A stretch of DNA of 64,000 bases from BP-464 sp045805505 (GTDB lineage Bacteria > Actinomycetota > Thermoleophilia > Solirubrobacterales > Solirubrobacteraceae), in the NCBI GenBank assembly GCA_045805505.1, contig JBJMLA010000162.1, positions 1 to 64,000 on the forward strand, written 5' to 3'. The translations under genes were made by a program, and so were the position numbers. Under the pieces are notes generated by a model, which was not told where the DNA came from, did not search any database, and was given only the letters and a program-made list of their open reading frames with translations. Shown here in pieces: positions 57,301 to 64,000 of this stretch (position 1 is its first letter; each line of letters starts with the position of its first letter).

Positions 57301-59001
57301 GTGCGCGCCACCGACGGCTCGGGCAACACCGACCAGACCCCGGCCGCACGCACGTTCACCGTCGCCACCGACACGACCGCGCCGCAGACCCAGATCGACA
57401 GCGGCCCGACCGGCACCATCGCGACGTCGTCCGCGTCCTTCGGGTTCAGCGCGAGCGAATCCGGCTCGACGTTCGAGTGCCGGATCGACGGCGGGGCGTG
57501 GAGCTCGTGCACGTCGCCGAAGTCCTACGCCTCGCTGGCCGACGGGTCCCACACCTTCGAGGTGCGCGCCACCGATGGCTCGGGCAACACCGACGCAACA
57601 CCGGCCCAGCGCTCCTTCACGGTCGACACGCACGGCCCGGTGGCCACGATCCTCAGCCAGCCGGCGACCCCGACGGCACAGACGGGCGCGACGTTCACCT
57701 TCCAGGCCACGGATCCCTCGGGCCCCGTGGCCCTGGCCTGCAGCCTCGACGGCGCCCCGTTCGGCGCGTGCACGTCGCCGCAGTCCTACGCCGGCCTGGC
57801 CGACGGCAGCCACAGCTTCCGGGTGCACGGCACCGACGCCGTGGGCAACACCGGCGCCGACGCCTCCTACACGTGGACGGTCTCGACGAGCGGCGGGCCG
57901 ATCGTGACGATCGACTGGCCCAGGGAGGGCGGGCGCTACTCGGTCGACAAGCCCGTCGCGGCCGACTGGAGCTGCAGCTCGCCGATCGGCATCGCCCACC
58001 AGGACAGCACACCGGCCGCCGACGGCCAGCCGCTGCCGGCCACCCCCGGCGCGGCCACGTTCACCGCGACCTGCGAGGACACCGCCGGTCACGTGACGAC
58101 CAAGAGCGTCCACTACACGATGGAGACCTTCGCCCAGATCGTCGGCGACGACCATCCGAGCGCGTATTACCGCCTCGGCGAGGCGGCGGGCGACGACCAG
58201 GTCAAGGACTCCTCGGGCAACGCGCATCACGGCGAGGCCAAGAACGCCACGGCGTGGGAGGAGTTCGGCATCTCCGGCGACGGCGACAGCGCGCGGCGCT
58301 TCATCGGCGACGGCGGCTACGTCTACGTCAACGGCATCGAGGCGCCCAAGTACGCGCTGACGCTCGGCGGCTGGGTCCGCTTCGACGACACGGGCGACGC
58401 CGACGTGCTCGATCACGGCTACGACGCCGGGATCTACCTGCGCGACGGCCACCTGAGCTTCCGCATGCTCGGCACGACGGTGACCGACCCCGGCACCGTC
58501 CAGGCCGGCCGCTGGTACTTCGTGGCCGGCACCTGGAACGGCGGCACGATGACGCTGTGGACCGCGAGCGGCCTGCCGTCGGCCGGCAACCTCGCGAGCG
58601 CCGTGGCATCAGGCACCCAGCCCAAGCGCCCGTCGGGCTACTCGACCTTCTACATCGGCTACGGCCAGGACGAGCCGTGGCTGCGCGGCTCGATGGACGA
58701 GGTCTTCTACTACCCGACCGCGCTGAGCGCCGGCCGCCTGCAGGAGCTGTGGCTGGCCGACCCGCCCGCCGCGCCGCGTGCCGGCGTCGCCAAGACGCAC
58801 TCCGCCGACACCCCGCAGACCGTCTCGGCCCAGTCGAGCGCCTCGGCGGCCGACGTGGCGCAGTCCGCGGCCAAGGCACGCGCCACGGCGAAGGCGCGCG
58901 CGAAGGCCAAGGCGCTTGCGAAGGCCAAGGCGCGGGCGAAGGCCCGAGCGAAGGCGCGGGCCAAGGCGCGGGCGAAGGCACGAGCCAGGGGCCGCTCCTA
59001 G
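54364..59001 (+). CDS. Giant secreted multidomain protein: deacetylase-like, Ig-like repeats, LamG, basic tail
   Basis: A 1,545-residue protein with a signal peptide (1-26). Residues 33-120 have a ThuA/GATase-like fold (PILVIAGANDDFGRYY). Residues about 280-540 look like a polysaccharide deacetylase (NodB) barrel, with VVMTGDDHAQGG at 290-301 as the metal motif. A LamG-type region follows near 655-800, then three cysteine-paired Ig-like repeats (about 915-1175) of the FECRIDGGAW type, and a second LamG domain near 1260-1460. The last 45 residues are Lys/Arg/Ala repeats with no membrane anchor. It is probably a surface or released enzyme-adhesin acting on polysaccharide; the basic tail may bind wall polymers or extracellular DNA. 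GGAGAGG gives the ribosome site. Confidence 0.85.
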   Translation: MRSPVAALIGVLACLALALPAGASAAIGDGPGGPILVIAGANDDFGRYYAEILRNEGLNEFDVSDLSAVTASTLADHDVAILGDTDLTPAEVLMLSTWVQSGGNLIAMHPDAQLAGLLGLTSGAGTLDEGYVKVDATTAPGAGITAATMQFHGTARRWTLNGATPVATLFSDPTTPTGDPAVTLHGVGANGGQAASFAYDLARSVVYTRQGNPAWVGQERDGVGPIRSDDLFYGNAAGDPQPDWVNLSKVAIPQADEQQRLLANLIGEMNADRSPLPRFWYFPRSEKAVVVMTGDDHAQGGTAGRFDQFAAASTAGCSVADWECVRGTSYLFNGSPLTDAQAAAYEAAGFEVALHVNTGCTTQTEAQFEATVTSQLATFASEYPSAPAPTTNRTHCIAWGGWLDPVTVEANHGIRLDTNYYYWPPGWVQNRPGMFTGSGMPMRFADLDGSMLDVYQAATQMTDESDQTYPFTADALLTKALGPEGYYGAFTANMHTDNVSSSGADGILAAAQSRGVPIVTARQMLTWLDGRNASSFESVGFSGDTLSFSIAPGAGARGLTAMVPSESSAGVLAGIERNGTPVSFATQTIKGVDYAFITADAGAYEATYAPAPPAPTGLTDTTTVHFGAGDTGGATRVTDTAGGEVALRPAVNEDFSGAALPAGWVSGAWNPGGAATVGGGALSVDGGWAATSAYFPVGRSIEFDATFGAAPFEHVGFGVDLNDDPHWAMFSTNNTSDTLWARTNGAGAFNTPIPGSFLGSSHHYRIDWDALSVTFWIDGVVVATHNISISAAMRPIASDYNTGGPAVTVDALTMSPPYAAPGTFTSRVMDAGSAVDWDALTWTADTPAGTSVALSVRTGDTSSPDGSWSAFAPVASSGGAVAGQSRYVQYRAELATSDTSVTPVLRDVTVSYGALDTTAPDTQIDSGPTGTIATSAASFEFSASESGATFECRIDGGAWSACTSPKAYASLADGSHTFEVRATDGSGNTDQTPAARTFTVATDTTAPQTQIDSGPTGTIATSSASFGFSASESGSTFECRIDGGAWSSCTSPKSYASLADGSHTFEVRATDGSGNTDATPAQRSFTVDTHGPVATILSQPATPTAQTGATFTFQATDPSGPVALACSLDGAPFGACTSPQSYAGLADGSHSFRVHGTDAVGNTGADASYTWTVSTSGGPIVTIDWPREGGRYSVDKPVAADWSCSSPIGIAHQDSTPAADGQPLPATPGAATFTATCEDTAGHVTTKSVHYTMETFAQIVGDDHPSAYYRLGEAAGDDQVKDSSGNAHHGEAKNATAWEEFGISGDGDSARRFIGDGGYVYVNGIEAPKYALTLGGWVRFDDTGDADVLDHGYDAGIYLRDGHLSFRMLGTTVTDPGTVQAGRWYFVAGTWNGGTMTLWTASGLPSAGNLASAVASGTQPKRPSGYSTFYIGYGQDEPWLRGSMDEVFYYPTALSAGRLQELWLADPPAAPRAGVAKTHSADTPQTVSAQSSASAADVAQSAAKARATAKARAKAKALAKAKARAKARAKARAKARAKARARGRS
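57109..57624 (+). repeat. Two nearly identical Ig-domain units in tandem
   Basis: Units start at GACACGAC at 57109 and 57370. Most bases match over about 255 positions, and each encodes an 85-87 residue unit ending GSGNTD. A third, diverged unit follows to about 57885. The likeness suggests recent duplication or gene conversion. Confidence 0.85.
58871..58994 (+). repeat. Short tandem repeats coding the Lys/Ala/Arg tail
   Basis: Irregular 6- and 12-base repeats of the GCGAAGGCG/GCCAAGGC type encode alternating Lys-Ala and Arg-Ala pairs at the end of the giant protein. Slippage could change the tail length between strains. Confidence 0.85.
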
Positions 59002-59020
59002 CGCCAACTTGAGCGTTCGT

Positions 59021-59047
59021 TCAGGTTTTTGGACGAATGGTCGATAC
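59021..59047 (+). promoter_or_regulatory. Sigma-28-like promoter of the second giant gene
   Basis: TCAG-N15-GTCGATAC, 104 bp before the GTG at 59151. It resembles the element at 54211-54238 in both blocks. TTGAGCGTT (59009-59017) is the exact reverse complement of AACGCTCAA at 54206-54214. Confidence 0.4.
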
Positions 59048-59150
59048 CTTCACCACCGGTCCCTCTGTGGGAGGGGCCGCTCAGAGAGCTACGGGCCATT
59101 GCCCCTGATCTCCTGCCGTCTTGTCCAGCGCCGGCGTTCGGAGATCAGTT

Positions 59151-62100
59151 GTGAGCAGCCCCCAGTGCCGTGGACGCCTCGCCCTCACGGTGCTTGCGTG
59201 CCTGATCCTGGCGCCGGCGAGCGCGCACGCGGCGTTCGGCGAGCCCGCCGCCACCGAGGCCTACGTCACCGATGACTCGGTCGACGCCGTGCTCCAGGCC
59301 GGCACCACCACCTACATCGGCGGGCGGTTCACCCACGTCGCCAGGCGCAGCGGCCCCGGCGTAGGGATCGTGACCGCCGACGGCAGCAGCGCGGGCCTCC
59401 CCGAGGTCACCGGTGGTGCGATCATCGCCGCCATCGGCGACGGCAGCGGCGGCTGGTACATCGGCGGCGGCTTCTCGGCCGTCGGCGGCGTGGCCCGGAC
59501 CAACCTCGCCCACATCGAGGCCGACGGCAGCGTCGATCTCGCCTATGCGCCCAATCCCTACGGCGCCGTGCGCGCGCTCGCCCTGGCGGCGGACGGCACC
59601 CTGTACGTGGGCGGCGATTTCACCTCCATCGGCGGACGCTCCCGGACTGCGATCGCCGCGCTCAACCCGTTCGGCACGGCGCTCTCGTCCTTCGACGCCC
59701 ACGCGGGCGCCTACAGCACGGTCCGCACGTTGCTCGTCCACGCGCCCGAGGCGACCCCCGCCGGCACGACGGCCGACGTCGGCGCCGTGTTCGTGGGCGG
59801 GACGTTCAGCTCGATGGGCGGCCAGCCCCGTAACAACATCGCCTCTCTTTCGCCGGCCGGCACGGCACAGGACTTCAACCCGAACGCCAACAACGACGTC
59901 TACGCGATGCACTTCGACGACTACGACAGAGTCATCGTCGGCGGGGCCTTCACCAAGATCACCGACGGCAACCCCGACCTGAGTGGCCGCCCCGACCCAA
60001 CCCGGTACATGGCGGCCGTCGACCTCCACACGGGCGCGTACGAGAGCTACTACTGGCCGGACGGGCCCGTCTACACCCTCGCCGAGTCCCCCGACGGCTC
60101 GCGCTTCTACGCCGGCGGCGTGTTCACGCAGATGCTCTTCGCGAGCCATACGCGGCTGGCGGCGTTCGACTACAACAACCCGAACAACCCCAGGACGTGG
60201 GCAGCCACGGCGGATGGGTGGGTCGGCGCGCTCGCGGTGGCCGGCGACGGAACGGTCTACGCCGGAGGATCGTTCTCGGCGGTCAGCGGTCAGAAGCGCT
60301 CCTCGATCGCCGGCATCGACCCCACGACGGGCGCCGCCACCTCGTTCGACCCGGGGGTCATGGGGAATGTCAACGTGCTGGCGGCGTCGGGCGCGACGCT
60401 GTACGCCGGCGGGACGTTCAAGGGCTTCCCGGCCAAGGCCCGCAGCCGCGTCGCGGCGATCGCGGCCGACGGCACGGTCACCGGGTTCGACCCAGGCACG
60501 AGCAGCGGCAACAGCTCCTCCGCTGTTCGCGCGCTCGCGGTCTCGCCGGACGCCGCCACGGTCTACGTCGGCGGTGACTTCACCACGGTCGGCGGTCTGG
60601 CCCGGACCGGCCTCGGGGCCGTCGACGCCGTCTCGGGGTCGGGCATCTCCTCCTTCGGCGCGAACTCCGACGGGGCCGTGCTCGCCCTCGCGGTCGACGA
60701 CGACGGCACGGTCTTCACAGCCGGCAACTTCCATCACATCGGCGGCGCGTCACGCGACGCCTTCGCCGCGCTGAACCCGGCAACCGGCGCGGTGGATCCG
60801 GCTGTCGCGCTGGCCATCGGAGGGTGGAGCTACGCGTCGGCGCTGGCCATCAGCGGCAACACCGTCTACGTGGGCGGCTACAACGGTCTCGCGGCGACGG
60901 ACACCGACGACGGCACGCTGCGCTTCACCGCGAGCGGCAACGGCGAGATCGCGTCGCTCGCCGCGGGCGGGGGCGACCTGTACGTCGGCGGCGAGTTCAC
61001 GACGTTCGGCGGCACCCCTCGCAACCACATCGCCGCACTGGATCCAGGCACCGGAGCGGTGCGGACGTCCTTCAACCCCAACGCCGACGGGGCGGTCAGG
61101 GCGCTCGCGTACTCAGGCTCGACGCTCTACGCCGGCGGCGCCTTCACGACCATCGGCGGACGCGGGCGCACCTACGTCTCCGGGCTGAACCCCGCAACCG
61201 GCGCCGCCACCGGGTTCGCGCCGAAGCTCGACTCATGGGTCACGGCACTGAGCGCGTCGGGGGCCACGGTGCAGCTCGGCGGCTACTTCGACGTCGTCAA
61301 CGGCTCACCCCGCGGCCACTTCGCCCGGTTCACCGATGCCGGCACGAGCGCGGCCGGCCCGGCCGTGCCCACGGCGCTGAGCACGTATCCCGACGCCTCG
61401 CCGGGCACGAGCCTCTCACCGAAGCTCGCCGGCACGGCCGAGGGCAACACGACGATCCGGATCTACACGAACCCCGGCTGCACCGGGACCCCGATCGCCA
61501 GCGGCTCCGCATACACGTTCAGCGTCACCGGCGGCATCCAGCTTCCGACCGTGGCCGGGAACTCGACCACGACCTACTACGCGACGGCGACCGACCAGAG
61601 CGCGGCGACGTCCGCGTGCTCGGCGGGCTACGCCTATCTCGCCGACGCCACCGCTCCGACGGTGACGATCACGACGCCCGCCGACGGCGGGCGCTACGAC
61701 CAGGGCGCCCGCATAGCGGCCGCCTACTCGTGCGCCGACGCCGGCGGCTCAGGTATCGCGACCTGCGTGGGCGACGTCGACAACGGCAGCGCCGTCGACA
61801 CCGCGACCGTCGGCGCCAAGTCGTTCAGTGTGTTGACGACCGACCGGGCCGGGCGGACCTTCACCCGCACGGTCCAGTACACGGTGGACACGGTCTCCGC
61901 GCCGCACATGGGGCCGGCGACCGACATCGCCGCCCCGATCAAGCCGACCGCGGTGACCTCCGGGGACCTCAACGGCGACGGTGATCCGGACCTCGTGATC
62001 AACGATCGCGGCAACGGTCCGTCGGTCCGCCTCGGCGCCGGCGGCGCGACCTTCGGCGTCGCCACGCCGCTTCCGGGATACGGCAACTACACGACGTCGG

Positions 62101-64000
62101 TGACCATCGCCGACGTCAACGGCGACCACAAGAGCGATCTCGTGGTGCCCTCCGACAACACGAGCCAGGTCAAAGTCGGCCTCGGCAACGGAGACGGCAC
62201 GTTCATGACACCGGTCGCCTACTCCGTGGGTACCTATCCGGTCGACGCCGAGGCGGGGGACTTCGACGGCGACGGCGACCTGGACCTTGCCGTCGCCGAC
62301 TACGGCGTCAACACCGTGTCGATCATGGTCAACGACGGGGCGGGCGGGTTCACCGCCGGCGCGCCGGTCACCGTCGCGCTGGGCCACGCCCTGGCCATCG
62401 CGGACTTCAACGGCGACGGCGATCCCGACCTGGCGGTCGGGAGTGACGAGTTCGGCGGCGTGAACGTCGTGCTCGGTACCACCGGCACGGGCTTCGGCGC
62501 CGCGACCCAGGTCTACGACCGCACCGCAAGGACGATCGCCATCGGCGACTTCAACGGCGACGGCGATCCGGATCTCGCGGTGTCGGGCAACGGCAGCTTC
62601 GGCGGTGCGAACTCCCACGAGGCCGCGGTCAGCATCGTGCTCGGAAGCACCGGTGGCACCTTCGCGAAGTCCGTCGAGTACGCGGCCTCCAGCGGCGCAT
62701 GGGACATCGCGACCGGGGACCTCAACGGCGACGGGACCACCGATCTCGTGGTCGCCAACCACGATGCAGCCGACGTCTCGATCATGACGGGCCTGGCCAA
62801 CGGGGCGTTCACGGGACCGACGCTCGTCCCCACGGGGACCGCCTCGAACGGGGTCACGGTCGCCGACTTCAACGGCGACGGCGACCTCGACATCGCCGAG
62901 ATCCACGGCACCAACCCCGGGGCGCTGTCGATCATCCTCGGCGCCACCCAGCCGGGCCGTCCCACGCTGACCGCCAGCACGCCGGCCTCCGGCACCACGG
63001 AGACCAGCCCGAAGATCACGGGCACGGCCAGGGCCGGATCGACGGTGCGGCTCTACACGACCGCCGGCTGTACCGGGACGATCGCCGCCAGCGGCACGGC
63101 CGCGGCCTTCGCCTCCACCGGCCTGACCGTGACGGTCGCGGCCGGTTCGACCACGACGTTCCGCGCCACCGCCACCAACAGCGCCGGCACCTCAGCGTGC
63201 TCGTCGAACTCGGTGACCTACACCGCGGCGTCGCCGCCTCCGCCGCCTCCGCCGCCCGTCGCGACAGCGCCCGGGGCGACGACGGGCGGCGCCACCGCGA
63301 CCTCGCCGACGACCGCGACGGTCACCGCCACCGTCACGCCCGCCGACGGCACCACCAGCTACTGGTTCCAGTATGGGACGGTCGCCGGCGCCCTCGATCA
63401 CGAGACGACACCGGTCACCGTCGGGGCGGGTGGTTCCACCAGCCGTTCTGCCGACCTCACGGGCGTGATCTCCGCGACGTACACCTACTACCGGGTGGTG
63501 GCGCGCCAGAGCGGGTTCGCCGACGTGTCCGGCAGCATCGGCGCGGTCTACATCCCCGCTCCCGCACCGACGACGACGACGAGCCCACCGCCGACCACGA
63601 CGACGACGAACCAGCCGCCGCCGACGACGACGCAGCCGACGACCACGACCACCAACCCGTTCCTCACGCCACCCGTCACGCCGCCGGCATCCGACGAGCC
63701 GACGACCGAGGAGATCCAGGCCGCGCTGCTCGCCGGCCTGGCGACCGTGGGTGCCAAGGCGAAGATCGCCCCAATCCTCAGGGCGGGCAGCTTCAGCGCA
63801 CGCCTCGCGGCGCCGAGCGCGGGCGCGGCACGGATCGTCTGGAGCTTCGGCCGCACGGTCGTCGCCTCCGGTTCAGCCACCGCCCCGGGTGCGGGCGCGC
63901 TCGTGGTCCGGATCAAGCTCAGCACCAAGGGCAAGGCGCTTCTCAAGAAGGCCCGGAGCATCAAGCTGACCGCGGCCGGGAGCTTCACGCCGACGGGGAG
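59151..64000 (+). CDS. Giant secreted beta-propeller/FG-GAP protein (partial, 3' end off window)
   Basis: The frame is open to the window end, 1,616 residues visible. A GTG start and signal peptide (about 1-27) lead to a long N-terminal array of delta-60/Kelch-like repeats with the TLYVGGDFTSIGGRSR pattern (about 15 units, residues 40-730), forming one or two beta-propellers. Ig-like domains come next (PTVTITTPADGGRYD), then seven FG-GAP/VCBS calcium-loop repeats of the DFNGDGDPDL type (DNA about 61,960-62,900). After these are an Ig-like domain, a Pro run, a fibronectin-like unit, a Thr/Pro-rich linker, and a basic beta-rich tail (LSTKGKALLKKARSIKLTA) of the kind common in Solirubrobacterales. 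It is probably a surface adhesin or matrix protein binding Ca2+. Confidence 0.85.
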   Translation, partial: MSSPQCRGRLALTVLACLILAPASAHAAFGEPAATEAYVTDDSVDAVLQAGTTTYIGGRFTHVARRSGPGVGIVTADGSSAGLPEVTGGAIIAAIGDGSGGWYIGGGFSAVGGVARTNLAHIEADGSVDLAYAPNPYGAVRALALAADGTLYVGGDFTSIGGRSRTAIAALNPFGTALSSFDAHAGAYSTVRTLLVHAPEATPAGTTADVGAVFVGGTFSSMGGQPRNNIASLSPAGTAQDFNPNANNDVYAMHFDDYDRVIVGGAFTKITDGNPDLSGRPDPTRYMAAVDLHTGAYESYYWPDGPVYTLAESPDGSRFYAGGVFTQMLFASHTRLAAFDYNNPNNPRTWAATADGWVGALAVAGDGTVYAGGSFSAVSGQKRSSIAGIDPTTGAATSFDPGVMGNVNVLAASGATLYAGGTFKGFPAKARSRVAAIAADGTVTGFDPGTSSGNSSSAVRALAVSPDAATVYVGGDFTTVGGLARTGLGAVDAVSGSGISSFGANSDGAVLALAVDDDGTVFTAGNFHHIGGASRDAFAALNPATGAVDPAVALAIGGWSYASALAISGNTVYVGGYNGLAATDTDDGTLRFTASGNGEIASLAAGGGDLYVGGEFTTFGGTPRNHIAALDPGTGAVRTSFNPNADGAVRALAYSGSTLYAGGAFTTIGGRGRTYVSGLNPATGAATGFAPKLDSWVTALSASGATVQLGGYFDVVNGSPRGHFARFTDAGTSAAGPAVPTALSTYPDASPGTSLSPKLAGTAEGNTTIRIYTNPGCTGTPIASGSAYTFSVTGGIQLPTVAGNSTTTYYATATDQSAATSACSAGYAYLADATAPTVTITTPADGGRYDQGARIAAAYSCADAGGSGIATCVGDVDNGSAVDTATVGAKSFSVLTTDRAGRTFTRTVQYTVDTVSAPHMGPATDIAAPIKPTAVTSGDLNGDGDPDLVINDRGNGPSVRLGAGGATFGVATPLPGYGNYTTSVTIADVNGDHKSDLVVPSDNTSQVKVGLGNGDGTFMTPVAYSVGTYPVDAEAGDFDGDGDLDLAVADYGVNTVSIMVNDGAGGFTAGAPVTVALGHALAIADFNGDGDPDLAVGSDEFGGVNVVLGTTGTGFGAATQVYDRTARTIAIGDFNGDGDPDLAVSGNGSFGGANSHEAAVSIVLGSTGGTFAKSVEYAASSGAWDIATGDLNGDGTTDLVVANHDAADVSIMTGLANGAFTGPTLVPTGTASNGVTVADFNGDGDLDIAEIHGTNPGALSIILGATQPGRPTLTASTPASGTTETSPKITGTARAGSTVRLYTTAGCTGTIAASGTAAAFASTGLTVTVAAGSTTTFRATATNSAGTSACSSNSVTYTAASPPPPPPPPVATAPGATTGGATATSPTTATVTATVTPADGTTSYWFQYGTVAGALDHETTPVTVGAGGSTSRSADLTGVISATYTYYRVVARQSGFADVSGSIGAVYIPAPAPTTTTSPPPTTTTTNQPPPTTTQPTTTTTNPFLTPPVTPPASDEPTTEEIQAALLAGLATVGAKAKIAPILRAGSFSARLAAPSAGAARIVWSFGRTVVASGSATAPGAGALVVRIKLSTKGKALLKKARSIKLTAAGSFTPTG

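Noticed and set aside
54211..58452. A 1,413-codon open frame on the minus strand opposite the giant secreted gene
   Set aside because: It is the antisense shadow of a high-GC coding region: Arg/Val/Gly/Asp-rich repeats with no fold, and the plus-strand frame has a signal peptide and clear domains.
58871..58994. CRISPR-like array
   Set aside because: The repeats are 6-12 bases, in frame, and code Lys-Ala pairs; there are no unique spacers or cas genes in the window.

Overview
The window is about 70% G+C with dense, mostly overlapping genes and many GTG/TTG starts. It has actinobacterial gene sets: a Rex repressor, an F420-type luciferase-like oxidoreductase, a paired TrkA cluster and a DUF2520-panC-panD order. 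Secreted proteins end in the Lys-rich, beta-rich tails that I associate with Solirubrobacterales (class Thermoleophilia). A chromosome of a Solirubrobacter/Conexibacter/Baekduia-like soil actinobacterium is the best inference. I see no rRNA, CRISPR array, transposase, integrase or phage gene.

Layout. 1-1.8 kb: an ECF sigma factor with a hydrophobic C-terminal extension (cut by the window edge) and a LysM/lytic transglycosylase. 1.8-4.8 kb: a pantothenate operon (PanG-like reductase, panC, panD, panB) read leftward from one promoter. 4.8-11.1 kb: uracil-DNA glycosylase, an acetyltransferase, an S51-type peptidase, a thioesterase, then reverse transsulfuration (CBS and cystathionine gamma-lyase/synthase) divergent from an Lrp/AsnC regulator, and an F420-type oxidoreductase. 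11.1-19.7 kb: a surface polysaccharide cluster with four glycosyltransferases, an O-antigen-ligase-like polymerase, a flippase with an unusual N-terminal domain and a secreted PHP-domain protein. 19.8-25.0 kb: a long coupled operon tsaE-tsaB-rimI-tsaD-glutaredoxin-rex-GCS2-DUF1844-like, joining t6A tRNA modification to redox control. 25.2-27.3 kb: H+-pyrophosphatase with terminator.

27.3-40.3 kb: a broken AbiEi-like antitoxin beside a long inverted repeat, an acyl-CoA synthetase, an MFS exporter with its MerR regulator, then two APC permeases fused to Usp domains followed by two TrkA/RCK proteins (a candidate cation-transport module), a ferredoxin-reductase-like flavoprotein and a secreted penicillin-acylase-family hydrolase. 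40.3-43.7 kb: a regulatory island with a striking tandem operator, a small HTH protein, and an L,D-transpeptidase translationally coupled to a DUF3494 (ice-binding-type) surface protein. 43.9-47.6 kb: tRNA-Gln(CUG) and a heterodimeric ABC exporter with one degenerate ATP site. 47.7-51.1 kb: an atypical FtsH-like AAA+ metalloprotease with two insertions, coupled to a one-span membrane partner. 51.2-54.2 kb: small proteins (single-span peptide, zinc ribbon, NTF2/DUF3320-like fusion, SGNH hydrolase, histone-H1-like protein). 54.4-64 kb: two giant secreted multidomain proteins, each preceded by a sigma-28-like promoter; the second runs off the window.

The best candidates for less-described systems are the APC-Usp/RCK transport cluster, the FtsH-like protease with its partner, the DUF3494/L,D-transpeptidase pair, and the double CAACG-N2-CGTTG operator at 40.73-40.76 kb. 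All functional statements are from reading the sequence and family knowledge; no search was run.
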